Below are positions 34,779 to 44,095 of a stretch of 64,000 nucleotides of DNA, piece after piece. Location: contig CAKVLI010000003.1 in NCBI GenBank assembly GCA_934757155.1, forward strand, positions 1 to 64,000, read 5' to 3'. This stretch comes from an uncultured Candidatus Melainabacteria bacterium (lineage in GTDB: Bacteria > Cyanobacteriota > Vampirovibrionia > Gastranaerophilales > Gastranaerophilaceae). The notes below the pieces were generated by a model. The model was not told the origin of the DNA. It searched no databases and was given only the letters and a program-made list of their open reading frames with translations. Within the stretch, counting starts at the first letter, position 1. Every line of letters begins with the position of its first letter. The translations under genes and the position numbers were made by a program.

Positions 34779-35351
34779 TTATTTTGTAGTTTGAATGAAT
34801 AAACTAATCAAATCATTCAAAGCAGAATATTGTTTTTGGTAGCTTTGAGATTGTTTTTCAAGAGTAAGAATTTGTTTCTTGTATTCTTGAATAGAACCTT
34901 GGCATTCTCTGGCTGAAACTTTTAAGCTTTCTTGAACTTGTTGTGCGTCTTGAAGAACGCTCTTCATAGAGATACCCAAAGCTTCCATTGTTTGCTTGAT
35001 GATTTGAGCGCCTGTGTGTCTTGAAACTCCGCTTGGAAGTTGTGAAATAAGCTTTTTCAAAACTGCTATGTTAGCAGGCATTTCGAAACTTTCCATAGGA
35101 TTTTCCATCGCTGATGATTGGATTGAAGGTTCTGTAAAAACAGAAGGTTTTTCATCTTCAATGTCATCAAAGAAATTGCTTACAGGTTTTTCCGGTTCTG
35201 CGAAGAAATCATCTTTTGCTTCAAAAGTTTCTGTTTCTTTTACAGGTGTTTCATCAAAACTTACAGCATTATTTTCTTCGGCAATATCAATGCTTTCGGC
35301 TTGTTTTTTCAAAGCCTCAACAATTTTTTTACCAACACTTTCGTTATTCAT
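34779..35351 (-). CDS. Hypothetical protein with a C-terminal coiled coil
   Basis: The protein has 190 residues. The N-terminal half is acidic and disordered-looking (ENNAVSFDETPVKETETFE). The C-terminal half (about 80-190) is helical with heptad-like Leu/Gln/Ser patterns, ending in a YQKQYSALNDLISLF segment. A GGGAG site precedes the start. No family is recognised. The next gene upstream on the same strand (35451-35786) is also unknown, and both may concern cell structure. Confidence 0.5.
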   Translation of the reverse strand: MNNESVGKKIVEALKKQAESIDIAEENNAVSFDETPVKETETFEAKDDFFAEPEKPVSNFFDDIEDEKPSVFTEPSIQSSAMENPMESFEMPANIAVLKKLISQLPSGVSRHTGAQIIKQTMEALGISMKSVLQDAQQVQESLKVSARECQGSIQEYKKQILTLEKQSQSYQKQYSALNDLISLFIQTTK

Positions 35352-35450
35352 AGTATACTCCCTCGTGTATGTTTTTTTACTGAAATAATTATATGTTAAA
35401 CATTACGAAAATCCAATGAAAATCATGATTATTGTTATCTTTCGTAATAT

Positions 35451-35786
35451 TTAAACACGCTTATTCATGGAATTTTGTATCTGTTGTTTGATTTTTTCTT
35501 CAAATGCCATTTGTTTTAATTTCTTTTCATCCTTTGTTTTTGGTCTAAATAGATCCAAAAATACAACTTTGAGCATATTAAGTCCAACTTTCGAGAAAAG
35601 CGGAGCATTCACATTTGACGCATTTGTGTTTTTGCACAATTCAAAATTGTCTATCGCAAAAGTTGCATAAGCTTTTCTTGCGTTTTTATAGTCCTTGTAT
35701 TTGCCCAAACATGCAGAAAATACAATGTCATTTTTCATTTTTACGATACTTTCTGTAATCATTGGATTTAAAGATACTTTTGGCAT
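35451..35786 (-). CDS. Small hypothetical helical protein
   Basis: The protein has 111 residues, is basic and mostly helical, with a single Cys near 25 and a Lys/Gln-rich C-terminus (KKLKQMAFEEKIKQQIQNSM). AAGGAG precedes its ATG. It is unassigned. It is divergent from ilvE and upstream of the coiled-coil gene on the same strand. Confidence 0.5.
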   Translation of the reverse strand: MPKVSLNPMITESIVKMKNDIVFSACLGKYKDYKNARKAYATFAIDNFELCKNTNASNVNAPLFSKVGLNMLKVVFLDLFRPKTKDEKKLKQMAFEEKIKQQIQNSMNKRV

Positions 35787-35905
35787 ATTGTACTCCTTAT
35801 CTGCTTCTTATTTCTCTCGTTTAATTTGATTTGTTGTAAATTTATTATACCTCAAACGGAAATTTGTTATATAATATTAGCATAAATTTAAAGGGAGAAG
35901 TTCAA

Positions 35906-36928
35906 ATGAAAAAGAACATTGATTGGTCAAGTTTAGGTTTTGGTTATATAACAACGGATTATCGTTATATTTCCAATTTTAAAGACGGAAAATGGGATGA
36001 CGGTGTCATGTCAACGGATTCAAACGTTGTTTTGAATGAAAGTGCAGGTGTTTTGCAGTACGCTCAAACATGTTTTGAGGGACTTAAAGCTTATACAACC
36101 GTTGACGGAAAGGTTGTTTGTTTCCGTCCGGATATGAACGCAAAAAGAATGGCAGATTCTGCAAGAAGATTGGAAATGCCGGTGTTCCCGGAGGATAGAT
36201 TTGTGGACGCGGTTGTTAAAACAGTTAAGGCTAACATTGACTATGTTCCGCCATACGGTTCAGGCGCAACTCTTTATCTTAGACCTTATATGTTTGGTTC
36301 AAATCCTGTAATTGGGGTTAAACCTGCAACTGAATATCAATTCAGAATTTTTGCAACACCTGTTGGACCTTATTTTAAAGGCGGCGCAAAACCGATTACT
36401 TTGAGAGTTCCTGATTTCGATAGAGCTGCTCCTCACGGAACAGGTCACGTAAAAGCAGGTTTGAACTATGCAATGAGCTTGCACGCAATTGTTGATGCGC
36501 ACAACCAAGGTTATAACGAAAATATGTATCTTGATTCTGCAACACGTACAAAAGTTGAAGAAACAGGGGGCGCAAACATTATTTTTGTAACCAAAGATAA
36601 TACGGTTGTGACTCCGAAGTCTTCAACAATTTTACCTTCTATTACAAGACGTTCTTTGATGTATGTTGCAGAACATTATCTTGGCTTGAAGGCAGAAGAA
36701 AGAGATGTTTATATGGAAGAAGTAAAAGACTTCAAAGAATGTGCGCTTTGCGGTACAGCGGCTGTTCTTTCTCCTGTCGGTAAAATTGTTGACCACGGAA
36801 AAGAAATTCTTATGCCTGCCGGCATGGAACAAATGGGCGAAATTACTAAGAAACTTTATGACACTCTTACAGGAATTCAAATGGGTAGGATTGAAGCTCC
36901 TGAAGGTTGGATAAAAGTTATTGAGTAA
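35906..36928 (+). CDS. ilvE: Branched-chain amino-acid aminotransferase
   Basis: This PLP enzyme catalyses the last step of Leu, Ile and Val synthesis. The ATG at 35906 follows AAAGGGAGAAG; an upstream ATG at 35864 is not preferred. The 340-residue product has CFEGLKAYTT near 57-66, LYLRPYMFG near 123-131 and GTGHVKAGLNYA near 175-186 with the likely PLP lysine. EETGGANIIFV and CALCGTAAVLSPVG follow. These fit the class IV fold of the long BCAT group. A terminator follows, so it is monocistronic. Confidence 0.96.
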   Translation: MKKNIDWSSLGFGYITTDYRYISNFKDGKWDDGVMSTDSNVVLNESAGVLQYAQTCFEGLKAYTTVDGKVVCFRPDMNAKRMADSARRLEMPVFPEDRFVDAVVKTVKANIDYVPPYGSGATLYLRPYMFGSNPVIGVKPATEYQFRIFATPVGPYFKGGAKPITLRVPDFDRAAPHGTGHVKAGLNYAMSLHAIVDAHNQGYNENMYLDSATRTKVEETGGANIIFVTKDNTVVTPKSSTILPSITRRSLMYVAEHYLGLKAEERDVYMEEVKDFKECALCGTAAVLSPVGKIVDHGKEILMPAGMEQMGEITKKLYDTLTGIQMGRIEAPEGWIKVIE

Positions 36929-36946
36929 GGATTTTTGAATATGAGT

Positions 36947-36980
36947 TAATGGGGTTCGGCTTTAAGCCGAACCCCATTTT
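36947..36980 (+). terminator. Terminator of ilvE
   Basis: AATGGGGTTCGGCTT and AAGCCGAACCCCATT form a long perfect stem, with T-rich sequence after it. Confidence 0.92.
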
Positions 36981-37005
36981 GTTTGACACCTCACCCTAAC
37001 CCTCT

Positions 37006-37114
37006 CTTGGATTTGCTTCACGCTCGGACAGTTTCGCTTTTGAACCTTCGGTTCAAGCAAGCTCAATGTTCTCGCTATCCGGACTAGCACTTTGTGCGTC
37101 GTCCGTCCGCAAAT
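37006..37114 (-). repeat. Dispersed hairpin element, copy 2 (inverted partner of 17638-17746)
   Basis: It lies between ilvE and the tolC-like gene. The same order as copy 1 is found on the minus strand: the conserved 40-base core, ATTGAGC, a hairpin (here TTGAACC-GAA-GGTTCAA), then GAGCGTGAAGCAAAT. Another short hairpin, CTCTCC-TGCAA-GGAGAG, sits beside it at about 37119-37135. Confidence 0.7.
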
Positions 37115-37145
37115 CCGCTCTCCTGCAAGGAGAGCGGATGTCGGT

Positions 37146-38612
37146 TTACAAATCATTGTGTTTGTTTCTGTGAGTTTCTTTTTCGTCACAGCCGAGAACT
37201 TTATTCAAGTGATGTAAAAGTTCTTCTGAATGGTAATGCATTGCGTGTTCTGACTTGTGGTGAATGTCTACGATGTGGTAATGCATTGCCATTTCGACCT
37301 GAATAAGCGAAAGGTTGTAGTCATATAAGCTCTCTGCGTATTTTTGCAGAGCGTTTATGTAGTCTTTTCTTGCATCTTGGAGTGCAACGTAGTTCAGACT
37401 TCCGCTTTTATATTCCGCTTCAACTGTTTTTAGGTTTTCTAACCCTTGTGAGGCTTCCATTTGCGCAATCGGAATTTGTTTTGACGTTTTATCTGCGTTG
37501 TTCAAAGCTCTTTTGACTTCAAAAAACAAATCTTTTTTGAATAGCAAAATTTCATTATCAGCCAAATTTACTTGAGCCTCGCCGCCTTTAATATTGTGTT
37601 TCAATTCCATTAAATTAACGGATGAGGTCAGGTTGACTCCGACTTGAAAATTATTGTTTGAGGTCTGTGTTGAATTGTTGTAACCATATCCTGCGTTTGC
37701 GTTAAGCTCAGGAAAATAAGTCTTTTTAATAAATGCTAAAGACTGAATCATTGCGTTTTTTGTGGATATTAGGACGTTCAAATCCGGACTGTTTTTGTAT
37801 GCAATTTCGACTGCGTCATCAATCGGAAACGTGAACTTTTCAGGTGTAAATTCCTTTGGTTCTGCGGTATTTGCAAAATATGAATATGGATTTTCGAAAG
37901 TAAAAGTTGCGGTGTTTTGGATATTGAAATTAGGCTGTGAGTCAAGATACATTGAGTTCCCTAAATCTGTTCTTGCATTTTCAAATTCGTTCAACGCTTT
38001 GATTTGTCTGACTTGTGCCTTGCTCAAATTCAATTTTGCGGTGGTTAAATCCGCTTTCTTTTTCGCATCTTTTACAAATTTTTCGTTGAGTTTTACATCT
38101 TCATTTGCTATGTCTAAAAGTGCTTTTGTTTCCAAAAATCTATAATATTTAGCTTTTACATCAAACACGGTTGAGCAAAGACTGTCGACAAATTCGTATT
38201 CCGCGCCGATTTTATAAAACTCCTCCATTTTTACGTAAGCTGTAGTTTTTCCAAAATCCCAAACCATTTTGTTTACGGAAACTCCTACGTTTGGAAGTTC
38301 TCGGTAGTGTGAGTTGTAATAAATATTATTGGAATTATTTTCGTTAAGAAATCCGACACCGGCACCTATAACAGGGAAGTATCTGGATTTTGCTATTCCG
38401 ACATTACTTTTTGCGATATCAAGTTCGTATTTTCTGCGTCTGATTTTGGGGCTGTTTTGGAAAGCTGTTGCTACGCAATCAGTCACGGATAAAGAGCTCC
38501 CGTCTTTTACCTCAACAGGCTTAAAAAGCTCTGCTTCTTCGATTCCAAACGTATTTGTCTGCATAAGGAGCAATACTCCAAAAGTGATAGTTAGTAACTT
38601 CTTAATATCCAT
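37146..38612 (-). CDS. TolC-family outer-membrane efflux protein with a His-rich tail
   Basis: The start at 38612 lies six bases after TATGAT and gives a proper signal peptide (about 1-23). The 488-residue product has two OEP repeats: TDCVATAFQNSPKIRRRKYE near 46-65 and DAVEIAYKNSPDLNVL near 257-272, each followed by long helices. These are the marks of the outer-membrane channel of tripartite exporters. The last 50 or so residues contain about eleven His in pairs and HxH groups, which is not typical of TolC. This may bind metal and suggests a CusC/CzcC-like metal export role. No inner-membrane pump is adjacent. Confidence 0.85.
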   Translation of the reverse strand: MDIKKLLTITFGVLLLMQTNTFGIEEAELFKPVEVKDGSSLSVTDCVATAFQNSPKIRRRKYELDIAKSNVGIAKSRYFPVIGAGVGFLNENNSNNIYYNSHYRELPNVGVSVNKMVWDFGKTTAYVKMEEFYKIGAEYEFVDSLCSTVFDVKAKYYRFLETKALLDIANEDVKLNEKFVKDAKKKADLTTAKLNLSKAQVRQIKALNEFENARTDLGNSMYLDSQPNFNIQNTATFTFENPYSYFANTAEPKEFTPEKFTFPIDDAVEIAYKNSPDLNVLISTKNAMIQSLAFIKKTYFPELNANAGYGYNNSTQTSNNNFQVGVNLTSSVNLMELKHNIKGGEAQVNLADNEILLFKKDLFFEVKRALNNADKTSKQIPIAQMEASQGLENLKTVEAEYKSGSLNYVALQDARKDYINALQKYAESLYDYNLSLIQVEMAMHYHIVDIHHKSEHAMHYHSEELLHHLNKVLGCDEKETHRNKHNDL

Positions 38613-38618
38613 AGATAA

Positions 38619-38624
38619 ATCATA
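38619..38624 (-). promoter_or_regulatory. Leaderless-type -10 element of the TolC-like gene
   Basis: TATGAT on the minus strand ends six bases before the ATG at 38612. No ribosome-binding site is present. The -35 is weak. Confidence 0.45.
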
Positions 38625-38689
38625 CAATAAAAATGTTTCAAAGTTAGTTTTTTTATTGTAATCTGTGTTTATCAAGATGAGGTTATGTG

Positions 38690-39448
38690 ATGTTAAATCA
38701 ATTTTCAAGAACGGAATTACTTATTGGCAAAGAAGGTATGGAAAAGCTTGCCAATTCCAGAGTCGCGGTATTTGGAATTGGCGGTGTCGGCTCTTACGCG
38801 GCAGAAGCTCTTGTGAGAAGCGGGCTTGGAACTATTGATATAATAGATGATGATAAAGTTTGTATAACAAATTTAAACAGACAATTGTATGCAACAAGGA
38901 AAACCGTTGCTAAATATAAGGTAGATGTGGCTAAAGAAAGAATCTTGGATATCAATCCCAATTGCGTGGTAAACACATACCAAACTTTTTACACTCCGGA
39001 GACTGAAAATCAATTTGATTTTACTCAGTATGATTATGTCATTGATGCAATTGATACTGTTGTGGGAAAACTGTCACTAATAGAACGTGCCAAGGCTGCA
39101 GGCACTCCAATAATTTGCGCAATGGGTGCAGGAAACAAGCTTGATCCTACGAAATTTGAAGTGGCGGACATTTCAAAAACCTCTGTTTGTCCGCTTGCGA
39201 AGGTAATCAGAACAGAGCTTCGCAAACGCAGAATAAAAAAGGTTAAGGTTGTTTATTCGAAAGAATTGCCGATAAAACCTAAGGAAGACAGGTCTATAAG
39301 TTGCAAACATCATTGCGTTTGCCCTCCCGGGACAAGAAAATGTACAGTAAAACACCAAATTCCGGGGAGTATAGCCTTTGTTCCTCCGGTTGTGGGGCTG
39401 ATTATGGCAGGAGAAGTTATAAAAGATTTAACAGGAGTTAATAAATGA
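38690..39448 (+). CDS. tcdA: tRNA threonylcarbamoyladenosine dehydratase (TcdA/CsdL)
   Basis: This E1-like ATP-dependent enzyme converts t6A at position 37 of ANN-decoding tRNAs to the cyclic form. The ATG at 38690 is seven bases after GATGAGG; a GTG one codon earlier is less likely. The 252-residue product has VFGIGGVGSYAAEALVRSG near 27-45 (ATP loop), TNLNRQLYATR and VIDAIDTVVGKLSLI. CKHHCVCPPGTRKC near 204-217 is a C-terminal Cys-rich loop. Its end overlaps the next gene by 4 bases. Confidence 0.9.
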   Translation: MLNQFSRTELLIGKEGMEKLANSRVAVFGIGGVGSYAAEALVRSGLGTIDIIDDDKVCITNLNRQLYATRKTVAKYKVDVAKERILDINPNCVVNTYQTFYTPETENQFDFTQYDYVIDAIDTVVGKLSLIERAKAAGTPIICAMGAGNKLDPTKFEVADISKTSVCPLAKVIRTELRKRRIKKVKVVYSKELPIKPKEDRSISCKHHCVCPPGTRKCTVKHQIPGSIAFVPPVVGLIMAGEVIKDLTGVNK

Positions 39449-40515
39449 AAAGATTTATTGTAGTTTTGTCGCTGTTTGCCATTACTATGTCAGGTGTGTT
39501 TGCAAAAGAAACTAATTACCAAAAAGAACTTGAAACAGCCATTTCGTCCGGCAGAGTCGAGGTTGTGGAAAATTGTATCAAAAATGGCGCAAATGTTAAT
39601 CCTGAGGGTGAATGTTTGCTTTGTTACGCGATAATAAACAGGCAAACACAAATTGCGGAACTTTTGCTTAAATACGGCGCAAATCCGGATGGAACTTCCA
39701 AAATGTGGAATCCTCTGTATTTCGCAATATATGATGATAACAACTATATTTTGGATAAACTGCTTGAATACAAGGCAAATCCGAATACGGAAAGTTTGAT
39801 TCCGCCATTGATGCACGCAGTTACTCAGGATAACGCGTATGCCGTTAAAAAGCTTTTGGAAGCAGGTGCTGATGAGAAAAAGACTTTTATGAAAAACACT
39901 CCGTTTGAGGTTGCTTTCGGGGTGAGAAAGATGGATGTTGTGGACGCGTTTATTGATTATCAAAACTCAAAATTTAATAAACCCGCGACTGATATAAATA
40001 AATCAATCGAGCTTTTGAACACGATTGAGAGCGGAAAAACATATTACGAACAAATTAAAGGTGCAAATCCTTTGGGCAAACCTATGGTTGTGAAATATGT
40101 AAATCTTTCAAACTTCGGATATGATTCGACAAAAGCGTATGCAATAACTTTTCTTATTAACAAACAACTTTATATTTATATAGATAACCGTTTCAGAAAC
40201 GAACCGCCGGAAATTATTGCTTTGATTATTGCTGGCGAATCTATTCACACGGATAAAAAGTCTTCCAGAGTGGAAGCGTTGTGCGAATTGGGAATTGAGA
40301 CTACTCTTTATAAAGAGTTTTTGGAGAAAAACCCTGCTCTAGCGAACAATAAAGACTCAATCACAATAGAGAAGAATTTTAATAAACTGTATAAACTTAT
40401 GGAAGACGCAAGCTGGAACTACAATTTGCTTTGGCTGTTCTACGGAATCTTCGATAAGAGCCTTCCAAAAACTTCTCCTGGGTATAAGAATCTGGATTTG
40501 AATACATATTTTTAA
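39445..40515 (+). CDS. Secreted ankyrin-repeat protein
   Basis: The 356-residue protein has a signal peptide (about 1-21, ending VFA). Ankyrin repeats cover about 25-165: VVENCIKNGANVNPEG, IAELLLKYGANPDGT and AVKKLLEAGADEKKT are typical repeat cores. The C-terminal 180 residues form a separate helical domain with ALIIAGESIHTDKKSS near 262-277, which could contain a metal-binding His and resembles no family I can name. It is probably periplasmic and binds a protein partner. It overlaps tcdA by 4 bases. Confidence 0.7.
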   Translation: MKRFIVVLSLFAITMSGVFAKETNYQKELETAISSGRVEVVENCIKNGANVNPEGECLLCYAIINRQTQIAELLLKYGANPDGTSKMWNPLYFAIYDDNNYILDKLLEYKANPNTESLIPPLMHAVTQDNAYAVKKLLEAGADEKKTFMKNTPFEVAFGVRKMDVVDAFIDYQNSKFNKPATDINKSIELLNTIESGKTYYEQIKGANPLGKPMVVKYVNLSNFGYDSTKAYAITFLINKQLYIYIDNRFRNEPPEIIALIIAGESIHTDKKSSRVEALCELGIETTLYKEFLEKNPALANNKDSITIEKNFNKLYKLMEDASWNYNLLWLFYGIFDKSLPKTSPGYKNLDLNTYF

Positions 40516-40527
40516 ATCAGTCATTCG

Positions 40528-41475
40528 TCAGAACTTGGAAAGCTTGTGAAAACAGAGTGTGTTCAGGATATTAAAAGTATTCTTTTCAAACTTAATCAGT
40601 AGCGGGCGAAACTCCATTGGAGTGTTGTTTAGAAAATGAAAGCGAAGTTTTCTGTAAGGGTTTAGTGTTACGTATTTATTTTGGGAGAAATCCTTCAGCC
40701 TGTCTACGTTTTTGGTAATCAATTCTGTCGGATAGTCAGAAACTGATTCTATTGCGGGTTTCCAGTTCTTTATTTCACCGATTGGCGGAATTCCGTTTTT
40801 GGGGATATTCGTTTTAAGAAACGGAAATTTGTACCAGCGGATTAGGCGTTCCCATTTTTGGTTAAGACAATTTCCTGTGTGGCTGTATTTGTTGATATAG
40901 ACAGCGGGTTTGAACCCTGATGCAATCAGAATTCGGCTCAAGCCAATTTCGTATTTCTTAATTATTTCATCTTTTGTTTCTTCGTGTTTGATATTATTGA
41001 TGAAATTTAAAAAGACTTCTGAGTTGCATACGTTTTTTTTGAACACAAGGAAATAACTTTGTATGTGCGGAAGCCACTCAGGCGGAGTTTGCACATCTTT
41101 TTTGAGTCCGTAATTATTTCTTGTTAATCCCCAAAAATCGCATTTTTTCTTTTCCATTTTTTTAAATATCGGCTCTAATTCGAAAAACGGACCGTAGCAA
41201 GAGTCGTTTACAAAAAGAAGTTCGTCATAGTCTGGGATTTGTTCTTGTGCAAGAAGAAATCCGCGCTTATATGAGCCGAAATCGTATTCGTGATGATTTT
41301 CTATTATTGAAAAATCGACAATATCATCTAAAATATCTTTGTTTTTAAGCTCCGAACAATCGGATACAAAAACTATTTTTTCACATAAATTTTTCAGGCT
41401 TTTAAGATAGTAAATCACATAATCGTCTATGAAATTATCTTTATCCCAGTGTGCAAAAATACAAACTCTTTTCAT
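40528..41475 (-). CDS. RgpF-like rhamnan synthesis family glycosyltransferase
   Basis: The protein has 315 residues. CIFAHWDKDNFIDDYV near 5-20, ENHHEYDFGSYKRG near 80-93 and LFVNDSCYGPF near 107-117 match RgpF-type polysaccharide synthesis proteins. KYSHTGNCL follows further on. Such proteins help build rhamnose-containing surface polysaccharides. No signal peptide is seen. The start has no ribosome-binding site: an extended -10 (TGT-TACAAT) lies six bases before the ATG. It neighbours a PHP gene, galE and a GT8 gene on the same strand, a surface-glycan group. Confidence 0.8.
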   Translation of the reverse strand: MKRVCIFAHWDKDNFIDDYVIYYLKSLKNLCEKIVFVSDCSELKNKDILDDIVDFSIIENHHEYDFGSYKRGFLLAQEQIPDYDELLFVNDSCYGPFFELEPIFKKMEKKKCDFWGLTRNNYGLKKDVQTPPEWLPHIQSYFLVFKKNVCNSEVFLNFINNIKHEETKDEIIKKYEIGLSRILIASGFKPAVYINKYSHTGNCLNQKWERLIRWYKFPFLKTNIPKNGIPPIGEIKNWKPAIESVSDYPTELITKNVDRLKDFSQNKYVTLNPYRKLRFHFLNNTPMEFRPLLIKFEKNTFNILNTLCFHKLSKF

Positions 41476-41481
41476 AAAATT

Positions 41482-41490
41482 ATTGTAACA
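41482..41490 (-). promoter_or_regulatory. Extended -10 promoter of the RgpF-like gene, leaderless type
   Basis: TGT-TACAAT on the minus strand, with the hexamer ending six bases before the ATG at 41475. Confidence 0.5.
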
Positions 41491-41496
41491 CGGAAT

Positions 41497-43035
41497 TTAG
41501 TAACGCTTAAACAGATTGTTTCTGTGACAATCTACGCCGCCGGAATTGTACATATCGTGAGTTTTATTTAATGCCTGCAAAAACGGAATTGTAACTTCGT
41601 TTTCGTTAAAGTTTTTTGTGTCTTTCATGTAGCTTTGATAATATGTTTCAGAAAATAATCCTTTATCTTTAAATTCTTTTTTGAATTTATCGAATAGTTT
41701 TGTTAAAAACAGATACTTGTCTTTTTCTGAAGAGATTTTAGACACATAATCAAGCGGATGCGCAATTCCGATTAAAGTGTTTTCCTGATTTGAGAGTGCT
41801 GAATATAAAGCTTTGTAATTTGGAACGTAACGACGTTTTGGGTGTAATGTTATTTTGAACTCTTCAAAGTTTTCTTTTAGAGATTTTTTAAATTCTTTAA
41901 TATCCGGAGATTCAAGTTTGGAAGAAATCAAAGTTTCAATTTCTTTTGCCGGAAGTTTAGTTTTTTCCGATACAAAACTCGTAACAAGACTTTCCGCCGA
42001 CGGAGTGTAATTATTTCTGTTCAAGACAAAATAATATTTAATCATTTCTTGAAGCAATTCATCCACTTTAGTCGGGAAGTTATTCTTTTTCAGAGCCGAA
42101 GTTATGTTCGGATTTTTGAGTATGATTTCTCCCAGAAGAAATTTCACATTGATGTATTTATCAATATGGTTAAACGCTCCCGTTTGTCCTTTTCTGAATT
42201 GGTTAGAAAAAGCTTTTACTTCCTCTGTTGAGAAATTCAACGAGCGTCCAAAGCTTTTTTCAAACAAATAATTTGCCTTAGAGGTCATTTTATCTGATAT
42301 AGCAAATTTTTGTTCTTTATAACTTTCGATAAAACTTTGGAATTTTTTATCAAACGGATTAAGTCCGTAGACAAGAATATGCGCGTTTGTCGGATAGTCG
42401 ACAATGTCGGTCGCGACATTATCAAAAGTCGTCATCTCAGCACCGAGAATTACTCTTAAGTTTTTGTATTTTAACGGATTACTTTCAATAATTTTGACGG
42501 CTTCTTTTGTTGCTTCAACGCAATCATGGTCAGTTATTGCGATAACAAAAGGATTCTTTGCGGTCGGATTGAGATTTTTGACGTGGTCTGCATATTCGGC
42601 CCCTTTGTCTAACAGCTCCTGAGTCGAGAAAAACCCGTCAGAAGCTGTGGTGTGAATATGCAAATTTGCGCGAAACATCCCGTTAATTGTGTTTTCATAA
42701 TTTTCACCTGCGGTATAGTATTCCGGGCTAGTGCTCAATTCTGACAGAATTTTTTTTATTTCCTCCGTCCCTATAATTGAGCGGAGCTTGTAGAACTTTG
42801 AAGGTTCAATCCCAATTTCTTTAAGCAAAGTTTTTCTGTACTCAATATCTTTCGGGAACTGTGCGACATCTTGTTTCAAAGATTTTAGCCCGTCTGTCAA
42901 AACCTTTTCTCTTCCCATAAAACTTGTCGGAAGTTCTGTGTTATTCGCAAACTCTGTACGCGGGCGTACATCACTTTTTAGATTAAAAAAGTATGGTGTT
43001 GAATTATTATAGATATGTAGCGACGATATTTTCAT
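41497..43035 (-). CDS. PHP-domain metal-dependent phosphoesterase
   Basis: The start at 43035 has AAGGT upstream and replaces a longer frame. The 512-residue product opens with a polar Asn-rich tag (MKISSLHIYNNS). It then has a PHP core: NLHIHTTASDGFFSTQEL near 123-140, AITDHDCVEA near 170-179 and further metal ligands in GIAHPLDY near 426-433 and GGVDCHRN near 500-507. The central part (about 240-400) is a large helical insertion. PHP enzymes hydrolyse phosphate esters or polyphosphates; the substrate is unknown. It is between the RgpF-like gene and galE. Confidence 0.75.
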   Translation of the reverse strand: MKISSLHIYNNSTPYFFNLKSDVRPRTEFANNTELPTSFMGREKVLTDGLKSLKQDVAQFPKDIEYRKTLLKEIGIEPSKFYKLRSIIGTEEIKKILSELSTSPEYYTAGENYENTINGMFRANLHIHTTASDGFFSTQELLDKGAEYADHVKNLNPTAKNPFVIAITDHDCVEATKEAVKIIESNPLKYKNLRVILGAEMTTFDNVATDIVDYPTNAHILVYGLNPFDKKFQSFIESYKEQKFAISDKMTSKANYLFEKSFGRSLNFSTEEVKAFSNQFRKGQTGAFNHIDKYINVKFLLGEIILKNPNITSALKKNNFPTKVDELLQEMIKYYFVLNRNNYTPSAESLVTSFVSEKTKLPAKEIETLISSKLESPDIKEFKKSLKENFEEFKITLHPKRRYVPNYKALYSALSNQENTLIGIAHPLDYVSKISSEKDKYLFLTKLFDKFKKEFKDKGLFSETYYQSYMKDTKNFNENEVTIPFLQALNKTHDMYNSGGVDCHRNNLFKRY

Positions 43036-43092
43036 AAAGACCTTATCTTTATTAAAACACATAAAGAGTTTTTATGCTGTTTGGATATAAGA

Positions 43093-44082
43093 CTACTTGT
43101 TTTGTAGTTTTTTCTCCCAAATATATGCAGATTTTATACTATTTTCCAAAGTCTTTTGAGGATTCCAGCCCAAAACTCGTTTTGCTTTAGTATTGTCTGC
43201 AACGAGGCTTGCAGGGTCGCCTTCTCTGCGCGGCATTATTGTTACCGGAATTTTCTTATCCGTAACTTTTTCGCAAGCTGAAAAGACTTCTTTTACTGTG
43301 TTACCTTCTTTTGTGCCGAGATTGAAATAATTCGTATCTCCGCCTTTTTGGAGATATTCTAACGCCAGAATATGCGCATTAGCAAGGTCTTCAACATTGA
43401 TATAATCTCTCACACAAGTTCCGTCTTTTGTGTCGTAATCATCTCCAAACATTTTGAAAGAGTCACCGGAGCCGAATGTTGATTTCAGGATATTTGGAAC
43501 CAAGTGTGTTTCAGGTTCGTGCCATTCACCAACTCGGGATTGACTGTCCGCTCCTGCAACATTGAAATAACGAAGTCTTACGGATTTTAAACCATAGGCT
43601 TTGTCATAGTCGTCCATAATTTTTTCAATAAATAATTTTGTTTGTCCGTATGGATTGATTGGTTGTTGAGAGTGCTCTTCATCAATCGGAATGTATTTTG
43701 GCTCACCATAAGTTGCTGCTGTAGAAGAAAATACAATCTTTTTGATGTTATGGATTAGCATAACAGACAACAGGTTCAAAGTTCCGATAACATTATTAGT
43801 ATAATATTTTTCAGGATTTTTAACTGATTCACCGACCTGAGAAAAAGCTGCAAAGTGAATTACTGCTTCAATATTTTTACCACCTAAAGTTGCACCAAGA
43901 TGGGCTTTGTCCAATAAATCGCCTTGGACAAAAGTTACATTGCCATATTTCTTTAGTTCGTTAACAGTTTCAATATGTCCGGTAGACAAATTGTCATAAA
44001 TCATAACGTCATAGCCTTTGTTTAAAAGTGCTAATACGCAATGACTGCCAATATATCCTGCACCGCCTGTTACTAATATCAT
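43093..44082 (-). CDS. galE: UDP-glucose 4-epimerase
   Basis: This enzyme interconverts UDP-glucose and UDP-galactose for surface glycans. The ATG at 44082 follows GGAGGGG. The 329-residue product opens with the NAD-binding motif LVTGGAGYIGSH (3-14) and has YDNLSTGH. SSTAATYGEP near 121-130 and YGQTKLFIE near 147-155 supply the S/T and YxxxK catalytic residues of the extended SDR class. Its length is that of bacterial GalE. It lies 13 bases after the GT8 gene. Confidence 0.93.
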   Translation of the reverse strand: MILVTGGAGYIGSHCVLALLNKGYDVMIYDNLSTGHIETVNELKKYGNVTFVQGDLLDKAHLGATLGGKNIEAVIHFAAFSQVGESVKNPEKYYTNNVIGTLNLLSVMLIHNIKKIVFSSTAATYGEPKYIPIDEEHSQQPINPYGQTKLFIEKIMDDYDKAYGLKSVRLRYFNVAGADSQSRVGEWHEPETHLVPNILKSTFGSGDSFKMFGDDYDTKDGTCVRDYINVEDLANAHILALEYLQKGGDTNYFNLGTKEGNTVKEVFSACEKVTDKKIPVTIMPRREGDPASLVADNTKAKRVLGWNPQKTLENSIKSAYIWEKKLQNK

Positions 44083-44095
44083 TTTCCCCTCCGGT

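Noticed and set aside
37119..37135. Hairpin as terminator of the TolC-like gene
   Set aside because: CTCTCC-TGCAA-GGAGAG has no T-run on the proper strand; it is more likely part of the repeat region.
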